7,495 bases of DNA from Burkholderiaceae bacterium (GTDB lineage: Bacteria; Pseudomonadota; Gammaproteobacteria; Burkholderiales; Burkholderiaceae_D): positions 1 to 7,495 of the forward strand of contig JAIELO010000015.1 of NCBI GenBank assembly GCA_019752915.1, in the 5' to 3' direction. Position numbers and translations under genes: made by a program. Of the stretch, positions 5,810-7,495 are shown one piece after another. The notes beneath the pieces are model-generated. The model did not search any database. It saw only the letters and a program-made list of their open reading frames with translations, and was not told the origin of the DNA. The first letter of the stretch is position 1. Each line of letters opens with the position of its first letter.

Positions 5810-7333
5810 ATGAGCCTAGCCGTCCTGAAAAGCCGCGCCCTCGCCGGCATGGAAGCGCAGGAAGTCAGCGTGGAAGTGCATCTGGCCAATGGCCTACCCG
5901 CGTTTACCATCGTCGGTCTGGCCGATACCGAAGTCAAAGAATCCAAGGACCGCGTGCGCGCCGCCATCCAGAATGGCGGCTTCACCTTTCCGGCCCAGCG
6001 CATCACCGTCAATCTGGCGCCGGCCGATCTGCCCAAGGAATCGGGGCGCTTCGATTTGCCGATTGCGCTCGGCATTCTGGCTGCCTCCGGCCAGATCCCG
6101 GCGCGCCATCTGGCCGAGTACGAGTTTGCCGGTGAACTGTCGCTGTCCGGCGCGCTGCGCCCGATCCGTGGCACGCTCGCCATGGCCATCGCCAGTCGTC
6201 GCTATGGCGGGCAGTGCGGCCTGATTCTGCCGGTCGACAATGCCGACGAAGCGGCGCTGGTCGCCGATGCCGCCATCTATCCGGCCGCCACACTGCTGCA
6301 GGTATGCCGCCATTTCACGGTCCACAGCAGCGATGCCATGCTGGTACGTCACATCGCTCCGGCGCGCCGCCAGTTGCGCCCCTATCCCGACTTTGCCGAT
6401 GTCAAAGGCCAGTTCAGCGTCAAGCGCGGCCTGGAAGTGGCGGCAGCGGGAAATCACAGCGTACTGCTAGTCGGACCGCCCGGTGCAGGCAAGACCATGC
6501 TGGCGGTGCGTTTTCCCGGCCTGCTGCCAGCCATGAGCGACGACGAAGCGCTACAGGCCGCCGCAGTACTGTCCCTGAGCGGCAATTTCCGCTGCGACCT
6601 ATGGAAGCAGCGCCCGTTTCGCGCGCCGCATCACACCGCATCGGGCGTCGCGCTGGTTGGTGGCGGCAGCCTGCCGCGTCCCGGCGAAATCTCGCTGGCC
6701 CATCACGGCGTGCTGTTTCTCGACGAACTGCCGGAGTTCGAGCAGCGCGTGCTCGATGTGCTGCGCGAACCGCTGGAGTCCGGCCACATCACCATCTCGC
6801 GCGCCGCCCGTCAGGCCGACTTCCCGGCGCGCTTCCAGCTGATCGCGGCAATGAATCCCTGCCCTTGCGGCTATGCCGGTCATAGCAATGGCCGCTGCCA
6901 CTGCACGCCTGACCAGATCGGCCGCTATCAGCGCCGTATCTCCGGCCCGCTACTCGATCGCATCGACATCCAGATGGAAGTGGGGCCGGTGGATCCACTC
7001 GCACTGGCCGATACCGCCAGCGGCGAAACCAGCGCCAGTATCGCCGCACGTGTGCAGGCGGCCGCTGACCGCCAATGGCAACGTCAGGGCAAACGCAATC
7101 AGGCACTCACCCCGCGCGAGCTGGAACAGTTCTGCCGCCTCGAGCCTCGCAGTAAAGCCATCCTGCATCAGAGCATGCACCAGTTCCAGTGGACGGGACG
7201 CGCCTATCACCACATCCTGCGCGTAGCGCGCACCATCGCCGATCTGGCGGCCAGCGAAAAGATCCGCACTCCCCACCTGCAGGAAGCCATCCAGTACCGG
7301 CGCGCCCTGCGCGAACGCGATCTGCCATGCTAA
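5810..7333 (+). CDS. comM: ComM/YifB Mg-chelatase-like AAA+ ATPase
   Basis: A complete 507-residue YifB/ComM protein. ComM is a hexameric helicase that promotes branch migration when incoming DNA is integrated during natural transformation; it is widespread also in species not known to be competent. The N-terminal ChlI domain starts at once (MSLAVLKSRALAGMEAQEVS) and contains LPAFTIVGLADTEVKESKDR. Walker A is GPPGAGKT (222-229) and Walker B VLFLDEL with D305-E306. A cysteine cluster CPC...CHC (C351, C353, C363, C365), typical of this family, follows MNP. SGPLLDRIDI (378-387) precedes the C-terminal Mg-chelatase domain (about 405-500). All motifs look intact. The start at 5810 fits the family N-terminus, although the ribosome binding site is weak (a GAG about 11 nt upstream). 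Confidence 0.96.
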   Translation: MSLAVLKSRALAGMEAQEVSVEVHLANGLPAFTIVGLADTEVKESKDRVRAAIQNGGFTFPAQRITVNLAPADLPKESGRFDLPIALGILAASGQIPARHLAEYEFAGELSLSGALRPIRGTLAMAIASRRYGGQCGLILPVDNADEAALVADAAIYPAATLLQVCRHFTVHSSDAMLVRHIAPARRQLRPYPDFADVKGQFSVKRGLEVAAAGNHSVLLVGPPGAGKTMLAVRFPGLLPAMSDDEALQAAAVLSLSGNFRCDLWKQRPFRAPHHTASGVALVGGGSLPRPGEISLAHHGVLFLDELPEFEQRVLDVLREPLESGHITISRAARQADFPARFQLIAAMNPCPCGYAGHSNGRCHCTPDQIGRYQRRISGPLLDRIDIQMEVGPVDPLALADTASGETSASIAARVQAAADRQWQRQGKRNQALTPRELEQFCRLEPRSKAILHQSMHQFQWTGRAYHHILRVARTIADLAASEKIRTPHLQEAIQYRRALRERDLPC

Positions 7334-7348
7334 ATTCTGCGCAAGCGG

Positions 7349-7382
7349 GCAGCAAGCATCACTTCTCTGTCTGCCTTGCTGC
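7349..7382 (+). terminator. Possible hairpin terminator after comM
   Basis: GCAGCAAG (7349-7356) and CTTGCTGC (7375-7382) are perfect 8-bp arms around an 18-nt loop, 15 nt past the comM stop, followed by TATATTGTTTG. The loop is long and the T content modest, so termination strength is uncertain. The TATATT directly after the stem (7383-7388) could also be a -10 box for the following lipoprotein gene, though no good -35 is seen. Confidence 0.35.
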
Positions 7383-7419
7383 TATATTGTTTGCTGCCTA
7401 GACCAACCTTTCCTGAGCG

Positions 7420-7495
7420 ATGAAACGTCTCCCCCTGATTTTTGCCGCTGGCGCGCTGCTGGCTGGCTGCGCGACAGCCCCCACGACCCTGACCG
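7420..7495 (+). CDS. Lipoprotein, N-terminal part (cut by window edge)
   Basis: The first 25 codons of a gene that runs off the right edge. They encode MKRLPLIFAAGALLAGCATA, then PTTLT. This is a lipoprotein signal peptide with a basic start, a hydrophobic core and the lipobox LAGC, with C17 as the lipidated cysteine. Alanine at +2 would send it to the outer membrane. The product cannot be named from this fragment. The ATG follows comM by 86 nt on the same strand; the GAG 4 nt before it is a poor ribosome binding site, and no other start fits the signal peptide better. Confidence 0.75.
   Translation, partial: MKRLPLIFAAGALLAGCATAPTTLT

Noticed and set aside
5767..6457. Minus-strand open frames opposite comM (140 and 187 codons)
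   Set aside because: They overlap a clear comM reading frame with all motifs and have no recognisable content.

Overview
The window looks like chromosomal DNA from a GC-rich betaproteobacterium, most likely of the Neisseriales/Chitinibacteraceae-Chromobacteriaceae type. The clues are a proteobacterial (non-E. coli class) GshA followed by GshB, a torF-like porin-glnK-amtB operon, and ubiK next to comM. The genus is an inference. All recognised genes are intact except the two cut by the window edges. I saw no mobile element, CRISPR array, tRNA or rRNA.

Left part, minus strand (1-4339), read in transcription order: a TorF-type outer-membrane porin, the PII protein GlnK and the ammonium channel AmtB form a compact operon with 11-nt gaps. 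It ends in a clear intrinsic terminator. After that come gshA (glutamate-cysteine ligase) and the start of gshB (glutathione synthetase), a glutathione operon with a 27-nt gap.

Central control region (4340-4617): on the minus strand there is a close match to a sigma-54 promoter (GG-N10-GC) about 95 bp upstream of the porin start. Two NtrC-like sites lie about 140 and 160 bp upstream of the predicted start of transcription. This predicts nitrogen-limitation control of porin-glnK-amtB by RpoN and NtrC. Two unexplained inverted repeats flank the sigma-54 promoter, one over the predicted transcription start and one just upstream of the -24 element. The NtrC-like sites also lie directly in front of the divergent gene ubiK.

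Right part, plus strand (4618-7495): ubiK (ubiquinone biosynthesis accessory factor), an unrecognised membrane-anchored proline-rich protein with a small C-terminal domain, comM (YifB-type AAA+ ATPase for natural transformation), and the first codons of a lipoprotein. The gaps between these genes hold several short palindromes and a tandem TACAATTG repeat.

There is no clearly novel multi-gene system here. The parts most worth a second look are the nitrogen-control region with its extra operators, the porin's role in ammonium uptake, and the unknown protein at 5045-5692.
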